Source of the DNA: Cronobacter dublinensis subsp. dublinensis LMG 23823
Lineage (GTDB): Bacteria > Pseudomonadota > Gammaproteobacteria > Enterobacterales > Enterobacteriaceae
Length of the DNA: 64,000 nt
NCBI RefSeq assembly: GCF_001277235.1
Contig: NZ_CP012266.1
Location: forward strand, 248,001 to 312,000
Direction of reading: 5' to 3'
The notes beneath the pieces were generated by a model. The model was given only the letters and a program-made list of their open reading frames with translations. It was not told the origin of the DNA and ran no database searches. Positions 51,077 through 59,930 of the stretch are shown one piece after another (position 1 is the stretch's first letter; each line of letters starts with the position of its first letter). The position numbers were made by a program, and so were the translations under genes.

Positions 51077-52027
51077 ATGCTGAGCGCATTTCAACTGGAA
51101 AACAACAAACTGTCCCGCCTCGAAGTTGACGAGGCCGTTTCGCTGAAAGATTCCATCTGGATTGATCTGGTGGAGCCGGAAGAGAGCGAACGACAGCGCG
51201 TGCAAACGGAACTTGACCAAAGCCTGGCGACACGCCCGGAACTGGAGGATATCGAAGCCTCCGCCCGTTTCTTCGAAGATGAAGACGGGCTGCACATTCA
51301 CTCGTTTTTCTTTTATGAAGACGCGGAAGATCACGGCGGTAACTCCACCGTGGCGTTCACTATCCGCAACGGTCGTCTGTTTACGCTGCGCGAGCGCGAA
51401 CTGCCCGCGTTTCGTCTCTACCGCATGCGCGCCCGCAGCCAGTCGATGATGGACGGCAACGCGTATGAACTGCTGCTGGATCTGTTTGAAACCAAAATTG
51501 AACAGCTGGCGGATGAGATAGAAAACATCTACAGCGATCTCGAAAACCTGAGCCGCGTTATCATGGAAGGGCACCAGGGCGATGAATATGACGAGGCGCT
51601 TTCGACGCTCGCGGAGCTGGAAGATACCGGCTGGAAGGTGCGGCTGTGTCTGATGGATACCCAGCGCGCGCTGAACTTTCTGGTGCGCAAGGCGCGTCTG
51701 CCGGGCGGCCAGCTGGAGCAGGCGCGTGAGATCCTGCGCGATATCGAATCCCTGTTGCCGCACAACGAGTCGCTGTTCCAGAAGGTGAACTTCCTGATGC
51801 AGGCGGCGATGGGTTTTATCAATATCGAGCAGAACCGCATCATCAAAATCTTCTCGGTGGTGTCCGTGGTGTTCCTGCCGCCGACGCTGGTGGCCTCCAG
51901 CTACGGGATGAACTTCGAGTTTATGCCGGAGCTGCACTGGAGCTACGGCTATCCCGCCGCGATTGTCGCCATGCTGCTGGCCGGTCTCGCGCCTTATCTC
52001 TACTTCAAGCGTAAGAACTGGCTGTAA
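51077..52027 (+). CDS. corA: Magnesium/cobalt channel CorA
   Basis: A 316-residue CorA channel, E. coli length. A large cytoplasmic funnel domain (about 1-250) is followed by TM1 (IIKIFSVVSVVFLPPTLVASS) with the signature YGMNFEF at its end, a short periplasmic loop MPELHWSYG, and TM2 (about 292-310). A basic tail KRKNWL ends the protein. It is a homopentamer that imports Mg2+, Co2+ and Ni2+, gated by cytoplasmic Mg2+. The start at 51077 matches the family; no long N-terminal extension is needed. Confidence 0.97.
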   Translation: MLSAFQLENNKLSRLEVDEAVSLKDSIWIDLVEPEESERQRVQTELDQSLATRPELEDIEASARFFEDEDGLHIHSFFFYEDAEDHGGNSTVAFTIRNGRLFTLRERELPAFRLYRMRARSQSMMDGNAYELLLDLFETKIEQLADEIENIYSDLENLSRVIMEGHQGDEYDEALSTLAELEDTGWKVRLCLMDTQRALNFLVRKARLPGGQLEQAREILRDIESLLPHNESLFQKVNFLMQAAMGFINIEQNRIIKIFSVVSVVFLPPTLVASSYGMNFEFMPELHWSYGYPAAIVAMLLAGLAPYLYFKRKNWL

Positions 52028-52031
52028 ATGC

Positions 52032-52063
52032 AAAAAAGCCTCTTCAACCGAAGAGGCTTTTTT
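52032..52063. terminator. Terminator between corA and yigF
   Basis: A 13-bp stem AAAAAAGCCTCTT / AAGAGGCTTTTTT with a six-base loop; it can work for both convergent genes. Confidence 0.92.
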
Positions 52064-52083
52064 ATGGCGCAATGCGCAGGCCC

Positions 52084-52488
52084 TTACAGGCTCCAGTCCT
52101 GCTTGCCTTTGACTTTCAGATCGTAATACCAGGTGTTGGTACGTAAGGCAAAATAGATCGGTACGATATAGATCAGTCCTTTTATACCCAGCAGCACGGT
52201 AATAAAACCGACGATGAAAAAGGCTATCACGCAAATAATACTTTTCTTCCACAGGCCAAGGATAGCCAGATAAATGAAGGAGAAAAAGTAAGTGAAGAAA
52301 TTGATCATCACCTTAAGGCGTGCCATAAAGCCCATCTTTTTCAGCGCGCTACTCCACTCCGGGGTCGGAAAAAGAACGCCAGGATAACCATGCTCCTCAA
52401 TGAACGTAAAGCGCGTTTTCCATTTATCGCTTAACTTCTCGTCTGCCATAAAGTCGTAGTGGTTTTTATTGTTTTCCATGCTGGACAT
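52084..52488 (-). CDS. yigF: DUF2628 inner membrane protein YigF
   Basis: A 134-residue DUF2628 protein. A soluble N-terminus (about 1-50, with MADEKLSDKWKTRFTFIEEHG) precedes two or three hydrophobic helices (FFTYFFSFIYLAILGLW; IICVIAFFIVGFITVLLGI; LIYIVPIYFAL). It is in the place of E. coli yigF, though sequence is less conserved than in neighbouring genes. A second ATG three codons in (52479) also has an AGGA site. Lower G+C than its neighbours is evident by eye. Function is unknown. Confidence 0.8.
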   Translation of the reverse strand: MSSMENNKNHYDFMADEKLSDKWKTRFTFIEEHGYPGVLFPTPEWSSALKKMGFMARLKVMINFFTYFFSFIYLAILGLWKKSIICVIAFFIVGFITVLLGIKGLIYIVPIYFALRTNTWYYDLKVKGKQDWSL

Positions 52489-52545
52489 CCTGAAGGCTCC
52501 TTAATGCCTGAATTTTGCTGGGGTGAGCGACATTACCGCCCGATT

Positions 52546-52932
52546 TTATTGCGCTTTTTTTGCGACGGCAGGTGCCGGTGCGGCCAGCAGCAGCAGCGTC
52601 ATCACTACCTGAAAACTGCCGCCGAACGTCAGGTATTCTGTGCTGCCTGGCTCGAAACCTCGCAGATAAGCGATGACTATCCCGGTAACCCACATGGCCA
52701 GTGAATAGAACAGATAATTGCGCGCTTTCAGCCCGGCGTCACGCGCGCGCAATGCGCCAGCGCGGTAATACAGCAAGGGCGAAATTAAAACGAGAGCCAG
52801 CGCCACATCGTCAGGCGCGATAGCAAGTATCAGGCACAGGCCGAACAGCAAACCGATAAGCCATGCCAGATAAGGCAGGCGTCGCATTCTGGCCGTGCGC
52901 GGGGGGAAAAAGAAAGCAAGCAGGGCTGACAT
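52546..52932 (-). CDS. yigG: Inner membrane protein YigG
   Basis: A 128-residue protein with about four hydrophobic helices (LPYLAWLIGLLFGLCLILAI, then DVALALVLISPLLYY and two more) and the basic loop RARDAGLKARNYL. It matches E. coli YigG (126 aa) in place and pattern. The start at 52932 (MSALLAFFFPP) is preceded by AAGG with 7 nt spacing; upstream in-frame codons look non-coding. Function is unknown. It lies 57 nt before yigF and may be cotranscribed with it. Confidence 0.8.
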   Translation of the reverse strand: MSALLAFFFPPRTARMRRLPYLAWLIGLLFGLCLILAIAPDDVALALVLISPLLYYRAGALRARDAGLKARNYLFYSLAMWVTGIVIAYLRGFEPGSTEYLTFGGSFQVVMTLLLLAAPAPAVAKKAQ

Positions 52933-53116
52933 TAAAATACCTTTAACGCCTTCTGATTGCCGGGGAGAAGGCTCAACGCGTAAAAGCGGAATTATAAGCA
53001 CGGCCCCTTGTGTTGCAAGGCGCGAGACCGGCAAATATCAGTAGGTGAGCGTTGGGGGGATATGGTGTAAGCGCCAACAGCAAGGCGAACTAACGCCCTG
53101 CTGCGGCAGTACGTGC

Positions 53117-54010
53117 TTAACTACGACGCAAACGCCGTTGGGTATACAGCGCATCCATAATAAATATCGCCAGCGCCAGCCAGATAAACCCGAAGGTCAC
53201 CATTTTATCCGGGCCCGGGACTTCATCATAAAAGGCGACGGCCAGCAGAAACATCAGCGTCGGGCCGATGTACTGGAAAAAGCCGAGCGTGGAGAGACGC
53301 AAGCGCGTCGCGGCGGCGGTAAAGCAGAGCAGCGGAATGGTCGTGACGACGCCTGCGGCCATCAGCAGCAGATTCAGCGACCACGGGTTGCTGCCCATGT
53401 GGCTGGTGGGGCTGTCGGCGATGCCGAACAGGTAAATCGCCGCGACTGGCAGCAGCCACAGGGTTTCCATCAGCATGCCGGTTTGCGCATCTACCATGAT
53501 CTTTTTACGCACCAGGCCGTAGAAGGCGAAGCTAAAGGCAAGGCCGAGCGCGATAACCGGCAGCGAGCCGAATGTCCAGAGCTGCACCAGCACGCCGCAG
53601 GCGGCCAGTAGTACCGCCAGCCACTGCATCCGGCGAAAACGCTCGCCGAGGAAAATCATCCCCAGCAGCACGTTCACCAACGGGTTAATGAAATAGCCGA
53701 GGCTTGCTTCCAGCAGATGATGATTATTCACCGACCAGATAAACAGCAACCAGTTGCCGCCCACCAGTACAGCGCTGAGCGCCAGACTGAACACCTTTTT
53801 CGGCGTGGCGAATAAGCGTTTTACCGAGCCCCACTGGCGGCTCAGGCTAATTAACGCCAGCATAAAGAAGAATGACCAAATAACGCGGTGCGTCAGGATC
53901 TCATCGGCGGGAACCGCCTGAATCAGCTTGAAATAGGCGGGCGCAATGCCCCAGATAAAATAAGCGGCAAGCGCGAATAACACGCCCTGACGCGTCTGTT
54001 TAGCATCCAT
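53117..54010 (-). CDS. rarD: EamA-family transporter RarD
   Basis: A 297-residue DMT/EamA protein with ten predicted TM helices, close to E. coli RarD (296). It opens MDAKQTRQGVLFALAAYFIWG, and the first repeat contains LTHRVIWSFFFM and LLEASLGYFINPL. RarD proteins were linked to chloramphenicol sensitivity in Pseudomonas; the substrate is unknown. The start at 54010 is by homology. An in-frame extension upstream overlaps yigI and is not credible. Confidence 0.93.
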   Translation of the reverse strand: MDAKQTRQGVLFALAAYFIWGIAPAYFKLIQAVPADEILTHRVIWSFFFMLALISLSRQWGSVKRLFATPKKVFSLALSAVLVGGNWLLFIWSVNNHHLLEASLGYFINPLVNVLLGMIFLGERFRRMQWLAVLLAACGVLVQLWTFGSLPVIALGLAFSFAFYGLVRKKIMVDAQTGMLMETLWLLPVAAIYLFGIADSPTSHMGSNPWSLNLLLMAAGVVTTIPLLCFTAAATRLRLSTLGFFQYIGPTLMFLLAVAFYDEVPGPDKMVTFGFIWLALAIFIMDALYTQRRLRRS

Positions 54011-54062
54011 GTGAAACTCTTGGCTCGATAAAAGTGTGAGCAGTTTATCAGTATTGCGCAGG

Positions 54063-54533
54063 TTACCCCACCATATAGGTGGCCGTGGCGCTGGCGATAT
54101 AAACCTGCTCTTCGTTATGTAATTCCACACGCGCCACCGCGACTTTATTGCCCGCGCGCAGCAGCGTGCTGGAGGCCGTAAAGCGCTGGCCGCGGCCGGG
54201 GCGAAGGTAATCGACGCGCATGTCGATAGTACCCATGCGGGACAGCCGCTGGCGCAGTTCTTCCTCGCTGATACTGTCGTGGCGCGTCAGCGTGCTGCCG
54301 ACGCACACCAGACCCGCCGCCACATCCAGCGCCGACGCAATCGCCCCGCCGTGCAGAATGCTCTGCGCCCAGTTACCCACCAGCATCGGCTGGTTATTGA
54401 ACGCGAGCTGGGCGTATTCCTTCTCGTAACGTTCCAGCTCCAGCCCGAGGGCGCGGTTAAAGGGCATGTGATAAACAAAGATTTCGCCGACCAGTTGCAG
54501 AGCTTCTTGCGCAGTCAGCAGGGTTGCGGACAT
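54063..54533 (-). CDS. yigI: Hotdog-fold acyl-CoA thioesterase YigI
   Basis: A 156-residue PaaI-type hotdog thioesterase, nearly identical to E. coli YigI (155). The active-site region is HGGAIASALDVAAGLVCVGS (about residues 60-79), followed by the beta strands TIDMRVDYLRPGRG. E. coli YigI acts on medium- and long-chain acyl-CoAs in beta-oxidation. The start at 54533 (MSATLLTAQEAL) is by homology. Confidence 0.92.
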   Translation of the reverse strand: MSATLLTAQEALQLVGEIFVYHMPFNRALGLELERYEKEYAQLAFNNQPMLVGNWAQSILHGGAIASALDVAAGLVCVGSTLTRHDSISEEELRQRLSRMGTIDMRVDYLRPGRGQRFTASSTLLRAGNKVAVARVELHNEEQVYIASATATYMVG

Positions 54534-54712
54534 GATGAATTCCTCGACCAAAAAGGGATGGCACACAAGGTTAAAGGAATGTTGATTTTATGCTTCCCAT
54601 TTGTTGCTTTCCAGTTTAAGAAAGCAGGACTAAGCAGACGCGAAATAAATATGTAGAATGGCTGCCGGATAATAATTCATCATCGAAATATTTGTTCAGG
54701 AGAACACTGCCG

Positions 54713-55582
54713 ATGCGCACGTTTCTGGGTTGTTTTATGGCGGCAACGTTGCTGCCATGCACAGCATTAGCACAGGAAGCGACGATTAAAGAGGTGCATG
54801 ATGCGCCTGCCGTTCGCGGCAGCATTATCGCCAACCTGCTTCAGGAGCACGATAACCCGTTTACGCTCTACCCGTACGAGAGCAACTATGTGCTCTATAC
54901 CGTCACCGACGATCTCAATAAAGAAGCGATCAAGTCTTACGACTGGGCAGATAACGCGCGTAAAGATGAAGTGAAGTTTCAGCTGAGCCTGGCGTTCCCG
55001 TTCTGGCGGGGCATTGTGGGGCCGAACTCAGTACTGGGCGCGTCTTATACTCAGAAATCCTGGTGGCAGCTCTCCAACAGCGGTCAGTCGTCGCCGTTTC
55101 GTGAGACCAACTACGAGCCGCAGCTGTTCTTAGGTTTCGCGACCGATTATCAGCTCGCCGGCTGGACGCTGCGCGACGTGGAAGTGGGCTTTAACCATCA
55201 GTCCAACGGCCGCTCCGACCCGACCTCCCGCAGCTGGAACCGCGCTTACGCCCGTCTGATGGCGCAAAACGACAACTGGCTGGTGGAAGTGAAGCCGTGG
55301 TATGTGCTGGGCAATACCGATGACAACCCGGATATCACCAAGTACATGGGTTACTACCAGCTCAAGGTGGGTTACCAGTGGGGCGAGGCTATCTGGAGCG
55401 TGAAGGGCCAGTATAACTGGAACACAGGCTACGGCGGCGCCGAGCTTGGCTTAAGCTACCCGATAACGAGACATGTGCGTCTCTATACGCAGCTCTACAG
55501 CGGCTACGGCGAATCGTTAATTGATTACAACTTTAGCCAGACTCGCTTTGGCTTTGGGGTTATGCTTAACGATCTCTTCTGA
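54713..55582 (+). CDS. pldA: Outer membrane phospholipase A
   Basis: A 289-residue OMPLA. A signal peptide (about 1-20, ends TALAQ) precedes a 12-strand beta barrel. The active site segment FNHQSNGRSDPTSRSWNR carries the catalytic His, Ser (HQS) and the Asn of SWN. It hydrolyses phospholipids that reach the outer leaflet, acting as a Ca2+-dependent dimer. The C-terminal Phe (LNDLF) is the BAM signal. The start at 54713 gives the E. coli length; a TTG seven codons upstream is less likely. Confidence 0.95.
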   Translation: MRTFLGCFMAATLLPCTALAQEATIKEVHDAPAVRGSIIANLLQEHDNPFTLYPYESNYVLYTVTDDLNKEAIKSYDWADNARKDEVKFQLSLAFPFWRGIVGPNSVLGASYTQKSWWQLSNSGQSSPFRETNYEPQLFLGFATDYQLAGWTLRDVEVGFNHQSNGRSDPTSRSWNRAYARLMAQNDNWLVEVKPWYVLGNTDDNPDITKYMGYYQLKVGYQWGEAIWSVKGQYNWNTGYGGAELGLSYPITRHVRLYTQLYSGYGESLIDYNFSQTRFGFGVMLNDLF

Positions 55583-55601
55583 GGCATTGCAGTTTCCGAC
55601 G

Positions 55602-55630
55602 CAGGCGCTGAAAATAGCGCCTGTTTTATT
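55602..55630 (+). terminator. Terminator between pldA and recQ
   Basis: The stem CAGGCGCT / AGCGCCTG with a 6-nt loop, followed by TTTTATTTT. It lies about 20 nt after pldA and 20 nt before recQ. Confidence 0.8.
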
Positions 55631-55649
55631 TTCAGTATCTGGAGTGAGT

Positions 55650-57479
55650 GTGGCGCAGGCGGAAGTTTACAGTCAGGAAACGCTGGCTAAGCAGGTTTTA
55701 CAGGAAACCTTTGGCTATCAGCAGTTCCGTCCAGGCCAGGCCACCATTATCGACGCGGTGCTTGAAGGGCGCGACTGCCTGGTGGTGATGCCCACCGGTG
55801 GCGGCAAATCGCTGTGTTATCAAATCCCGGCGCTGGTGAAAACCGGTCTGACCGTGGTGGTTTCTCCGCTTATTTCCTTAATGAAAGATCAGGTCGATCA
55901 GCTGCTCGCGAACGGCGTGGCGGCGGCGTGCCTGAACTCGACGCAGAGCCGCGACGAGCAGCAGGCCGTGATGGCGGGCTGTCGTAGCGGGCAGGTGCGT
56001 CTGCTGTATATCGCACCGGAAAGGCTGATGATGGATAACTTCATCGATAGCCTGAGCTACTGGAACCTGGCGATGGTCGCGGTGGACGAGGCGCACTGCA
56101 TTTCGCAGTGGGGCCACGATTTCCGCCCGGAATACGCGGCGCTCGGCCAGCTTCGCGCGCGCTTCCCGGCGGTGCCCTTTATGGCGCTCACCGCCACGGC
56201 GGACGACACCACGCGGCGCGATATCGTACGCCTGCTGGGCCTTGAGGATCCGCTGATTGAAATCAGCAGCTTTGACCGGCCGAATATCCGCTACATGCTG
56301 ATGGAGAAATTCAAACCGCTCGATCAGCTGATGCGTTATGTCCAGGAACAGCGCGGTAAATCGGGCATCATCTACTGCAACAGCCGCGCGAAAGTAGAAG
56401 ACACCGCCGCGCGTCTGCAAAGCCGCGGCATCAGCGCCGCCGCCTACCACGCAGGGCTTGAGCACGAGGTACGCGCCTCGGTACAGGAAAAATTCCAGCG
56501 CGACGACTTACAAATCGTCGTGGCGACCGTGGCGTTCGGCATGGGCATCAACAAGCCCAACGTGCGCTTTGTGGTGCACTTCGATATTCCCCGCAATATC
56601 GAATCTTACTATCAGGAGACGGGCCGCGCCGGGCGCGACGGCCTGCCTGCTGAAGCGATGCTGTTTTACGATCCGGCGGACATGGCCTGGCTACGCCGCT
56701 GCCTGGAAGAAAAAGCGCCCGGCCCGCTTCAGGATATCGAGCGCCATAAGCTTAACGCGATGGGCGCGTTCGCCGAGGCGCAAACCTGCCGCCGTCTGGT
56801 GCTGCTCAATTACTTCGGCGAAGGGCGCCAGGCGCCGTGCGGCAACTGCGATATCTGTCTCGATCCGCCGCGCCGCTATGACGGGCTGGTGGACGCGCAG
56901 AAAGCGCTGTCGGCTATCGCGCGCGTCGAGCAGCGCTTTGGTATGGGATATGTGGTGGAAGTGCTGCGCGGGGCGAATAACCAGCGCATCCGCGAGCTCG
57001 GGCACGACAAACTCAAGGTGTACGGCATCGGGCGCGATCAAAGCCAGGAGCACTGGGTCAGCGTTATCCGTCAGCTCATTCATCTGGGCGTGGTGATGCA
57101 GAATATCGCGCAGCACTCGGCGCTCCAGCTCACCGAAGCGGCGCGTCCGTTCCTGCGCGGCGAAGCCCCGCTGATGCTGGCGGTACCGCGCGTGGCGGCC
57201 CTGAAACCGCGCGTGGCGCAGAAATCCTACGGCGGCAATTACGACCGTAAGCTGTTCGCCAAACTGCGCAAACTGCGTAAAGCCATCGCCGATGAAGAGA
57301 ATATTCCGCCGTATGTCGTCTTTAACGACGCGACGCTGATTGAAATGGCCGAGCAGATGCCGCTCAGCCCTGGCGAAATGCTCGGTATTAACGGCGTCGG
57401 CACCCGCAAACTGGAGCGCTTCGGCAGGCCGTTTATGACGCTCATTCGCGAGCACGTAGACGGCGACGACGAAGAGTAG
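55650..57479 (+). CDS. recQ: DNA helicase RecQ
   Basis: A 609-residue RecQ, E. coli length. Walker A is MPTGGGKSLCYQIP (Lys about 53), DEAH in VDEAHCISQWGHDFRPEY, motif VI in QETGRAGRDG. The four zinc cysteines are in AQTCRRLVLLNYF and APCGNCDICLDPP (about 380-403). Winged-helix RQC and C-terminal HRDC (about 530-605) domains follow. It works in the RecF recombination path with single-strand binding protein. The start is GTG at 55650, preceded by GGAG; the open frame upstream crosses pldA in another frame and is not used. Confidence 0.96.
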   Translation: MAQAEVYSQETLAKQVLQETFGYQQFRPGQATIIDAVLEGRDCLVVMPTGGGKSLCYQIPALVKTGLTVVVSPLISLMKDQVDQLLANGVAAACLNSTQSRDEQQAVMAGCRSGQVRLLYIAPERLMMDNFIDSLSYWNLAMVAVDEAHCISQWGHDFRPEYAALGQLRARFPAVPFMALTATADDTTRRDIVRLLGLEDPLIEISSFDRPNIRYMLMEKFKPLDQLMRYVQEQRGKSGIIYCNSRAKVEDTAARLQSRGISAAAYHAGLEHEVRASVQEKFQRDDLQIVVATVAFGMGINKPNVRFVVHFDIPRNIESYYQETGRAGRDGLPAEAMLFYDPADMAWLRRCLEEKAPGPLQDIERHKLNAMGAFAEAQTCRRLVLLNYFGEGRQAPCGNCDICLDPPRRYDGLVDAQKALSAIARVEQRFGMGYVVEVLRGANNQRIRELGHDKLKVYGIGRDQSQEHWVSVIRQLIHLGVVMQNIAQHSALQLTEAARPFLRGEAPLMLAVPRVAALKPRVAQKSYGGNYDRKLFAKLRKLRKAIADEENIPPYVVFNDATLIEMAEQMPLSPGEMLGINGVGTRKLERFGRPFMTLIREHVDGDDEE

Positions 57480-57537
57480 TCAGCCCCGCGCAAACATGCC
57501 AGGATGAATGTTCTCTGATTTTACCTGGCAAACTCCT

Positions 57538-58158
57538 ATGTTAACGCTGTTCTTTACCGTCGCGATGGTACATCTGGTGGCGCTCGCAAGCCCCGGCCCC
57601 GACTTCTTTTTCGTCTCGCAAACGGCGGCCAGCCGCTCGCGCAAAGAGGCGCTGATGGGCGTGCTGGGCATTACCGCCGGCGTCATGGTCTGGTCCGGCG
57701 TGGCGCTGCTCGGCCTGCATCTCATCCTCGAAAAAATGGCCTGGCTGCATAACATCATTGTGGTGGGCGGCGGGCTTTATCTGTGCTGGATGGGGTATCA
57801 GATGCTGCGCGGGGCGCTGAAGAAAAGCGCCGCGACGAACGAGGCGCCGCCGGTAGAGCTGGCCGCGCGCGGGCGCAGTTTCCTGAAAGGGATGCTCACC
57901 AACCTGGCGAACCCGAAGGCGGTGATTTACTTCGGCAGCGTGTTTTCACTGTTTGTCAGCGACAGCGTCGGCACCAGCGCGCGCTGGGGCATCTTCGTGC
58001 TGATAGCGCTGGAAACCTTCGCGTGGTTTGCGCTGGTGGCGAGCGTCTTTGCGCTGCCGAAAATGCGTCGCGGCTACCAGCGCCTCGCGAAGTGGATCGA
58101 CGGCATGGCCGGCGCGCTGTTCACCGGCTTTGGCATCCATCTTATTCTCTCTCGCTAA
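57538..58158 (+). CDS. rhtC: Threonine efflux protein RhtC
   Basis: A 206-residue LysE/RhtB-family exporter with six hydrophobic helices, same length as E. coli RhtC. Family motif SPGPDFFFV lies at about residues 18-26, and TNLANPKAVIYFGS in the middle. It exports threonine. The start at 57538 is by homology; no strong ribosome site is seen, and a 7-bp inverted repeat (TGCCAGG / CCTGGCA, 57497-57530) lies just before it. Its stop is back to back with the rhtB stop. Confidence 0.92.
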   Translation: MLTLFFTVAMVHLVALASPGPDFFFVSQTAASRSRKEALMGVLGITAGVMVWSGVALLGLHLILEKMAWLHNIIVVGGGLYLCWMGYQMLRGALKKSAATNEAPPVELAARGRSFLKGMLTNLANPKAVIYFGSVFSLFVSDSVGTSARWGIFVLIALETFAWFALVASVFALPKMRRGYQRLAKWIDGMAGALFTGFGIHLILSR

Positions 58159-58779
58159 TCAGGCGCGGCGCGCGGTAGCAAGCAGCGCGCCGACCAGCAT
58201 AAACAGCGAACCAAACACCTTATTCAGGGCCTTCATCTGATGCGGGCCTTTGATCCAGCCGCCGATACGCGTCGCAAGCGTCGCATAGCCAATCATCACG
58301 ATGATATCCACCACCACGGTCGTCACGCCGAGCACCACGTACTGCATCACCTGCGGCTGGTGCGGCACAATAAACTGCGGGAACAGCGCGGCGAGGAACA
58401 CGATGCTTTTCGGGTTGGTGAGATTCACGAACACCGCGCGCTTAAAGAGTTTGCTGCGCGGCTGGCTTTGCGCCAGCGCGTTAAGATCGATAGCGCCCGC
58501 GGCGCGCCACTGCTGAATGCCAAGCCAGATGAGATACGCCGCCCCCGCCCATTTCAGCACTTCGAATGCCATCAGCGAGCGGGAAAACAGCGCGCCCAGC
58601 CCGATACCCACCAGCACGATATGCAGCGCCAGACCGGTCTGTAGCCCGGCGATGGATGCCGCCGCGCCGCGATACCCGTGACTGATGGCGGTGCTCATGG
58701 TGTTAATCGCGCCGGAACCCGGCGAGAGGCTGAGAATAAGGGTTGTCAGAAGGTAGGTACACCACCACTCGAAGGTCAT
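58159..58779 (-). CDS. rhtB: Homoserine/homoserine lactone efflux protein RhtB
   Basis: A 206-residue LysE/RhtB exporter with six hydrophobic helices, E. coli length. Motif SLSPGSGAINTM lies at about residues 18-29, with VNLTNPKSIVFLAALFPQF later. It exports homoserine and homoserine lactone, and in E. coli threonine. It is convergent with its paralogue rhtC with zero spacing and divergent from pldB. Confidence 0.93.
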   Translation of the reverse strand: MTFEWWCTYLLTTLILSLSPGSGAINTMSTAISHGYRGAAASIAGLQTGLALHIVLVGIGLGALFSRSLMAFEVLKWAGAAYLIWLGIQQWRAAGAIDLNALAQSQPRSKLFKRAVFVNLTNPKSIVFLAALFPQFIVPHQPQVMQYVVLGVTTVVVDIIVMIGYATLATRIGGWIKGPHQMKALNKVFGSLFMLVGALLATARRA

Positions 58780-58888
58780 GCGAAGCTCCCTGATTGCGCA
58801 CTTTTATGCCACAATACGCTATTGTTGAGGTATGTGCTACGAATCACAAAAAAGCCCGGACAGGCGTGGATGCGGAGCAATAAGGACC

Positions 58889-59881
58889 ATGACCAGACAC
58901 AGGAACGGTTGGTTTTCACGGGAAACAGGATTCGCGGCGTTCACCATGGGGCCGCTGACGGCGTTCTGGCAGCAGCGTGAAGAAGACGAATTTTTAGGGG
59001 TGGATGATATTCCGGTGCGCTTTGTGCGTTTTCGTGCCGAAAACCACGATCGCGTTATCGTCGTCTGCCCCGGGCGCATTGAATCCTACGTAAAATATGC
59101 GGAACTCGCTTACGATCTGTTCCACTGCGGGTTTGATGTGTTGATCATCGACCACCGTGGGCAAGGGCGTTCCGGACGTCTGCTTGACGATCCGCACCGC
59201 GGCCACGTCGTGAACTTCAGCGATTATGTCGATGATTTCGAGCGCTTCTGGCAGCAGGAGGTCGCGACAGGGCCGTGGCGTAAGCGCTATCTGCTGGCGC
59301 ATTCAATGGGCGGGGCGATTGGGACGCTGTTTCAACTGCGTAACCCCAAAGCGTTTGATGCCGTGGCGCTGTGCGCGCCGATGTTCGGCATTATTATCCG
59401 CCTGCCGGACTGGATGCTGCGCTCAATTCTCGACTGGGCAGAAGAGTATCCGTCGCTGCGCGACGGCTACGCCATGGGCACCGGACGCTGGCGGCCGCTG
59501 CCTTTTAGCCTCAACGTGCTGACCCACAGCCACGCGCGTTACCGGCGCAATTTACGTTTTTATGCCGACGAACCGCAGCTGCGCGTCGGCGGGCCGACAT
59601 ACCACTGGGTACGGGAAGGCATCCAGGCAGGAGAACAGGTGCTGGCGGGGGCCACCGACAGCACCACGCCGCTATTGTTACTCCAGGCAGAACTGGAACG
59701 TGTGGTGGATAACCGCTCGCACGACCGCTTCTGTGAACTTCGCGCCGCGGCGGGCCACCCGTGTTGGGGGGGTAAACCTTACGTCATTAAAGGCGCGTAC
59801 CATGAGATCCTGTTTGAGCAGGACGCCATGCGCGCCGAAGCGCTGAATGCCATTGTCGATTTCTTCGACGAGCATAACTGA
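58889..59881 (+). CDS. pldB: Lysophospholipase L2
   Basis: A 330-residue alpha/beta hydrolase. The nucleophile elbow AHSMGGAIGT has the catalytic Ser (about residue 134), and DHRGQGRSGR the oxyanion-side region. It cleaves lysophospholipids on the inner membrane. The start at 58889 (MTRHRNGWFSRETGFAAFTMG) aligns with the E. coli N-terminus in length. AAGGA is very close to this ATG, so a longer start cannot be excluded. In Salmonella the pldB-yigL mRNA is stabilised by the small RNA SgrS binding within pldB. Confidence 0.93.
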   Translation: MTRHRNGWFSRETGFAAFTMGPLTAFWQQREEDEFLGVDDIPVRFVRFRAENHDRVIVVCPGRIESYVKYAELAYDLFHCGFDVLIIDHRGQGRSGRLLDDPHRGHVVNFSDYVDDFERFWQQEVATGPWRKRYLLAHSMGGAIGTLFQLRNPKAFDAVALCAPMFGIIIRLPDWMLRSILDWAEEYPSLRDGYAMGTGRWRPLPFSLNVLTHSHARYRRNLRFYADEPQLRVGGPTYHWVREGIQAGEQVLAGATDSTTPLLLLQAELERVVDNRSHDRFCELRAAAGHPCWGGKPYVIKGAYHEILFEQDAMRAEALNAIVDFFDEHN

Positions 59882-59893
59882 TTACTCGCGACC

Positions 59894-59911
59894 GGAGCGT
59901 CTGGTCGCTCC
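59894..59911 (+). other. Hairpin between pldB and yigL
   Basis: A perfect 6-bp stem GGAGCG / CGCTCC with a 6-nt loop, 13 nt after the pldB stop and 20 nt before yigL. No T run follows, so it is probably not a terminator. It could affect processing of the dicistronic mRNA. Confidence 0.45.
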
Positions 59912-59930
59912 ACCAGAGGTTTTCTTTATT

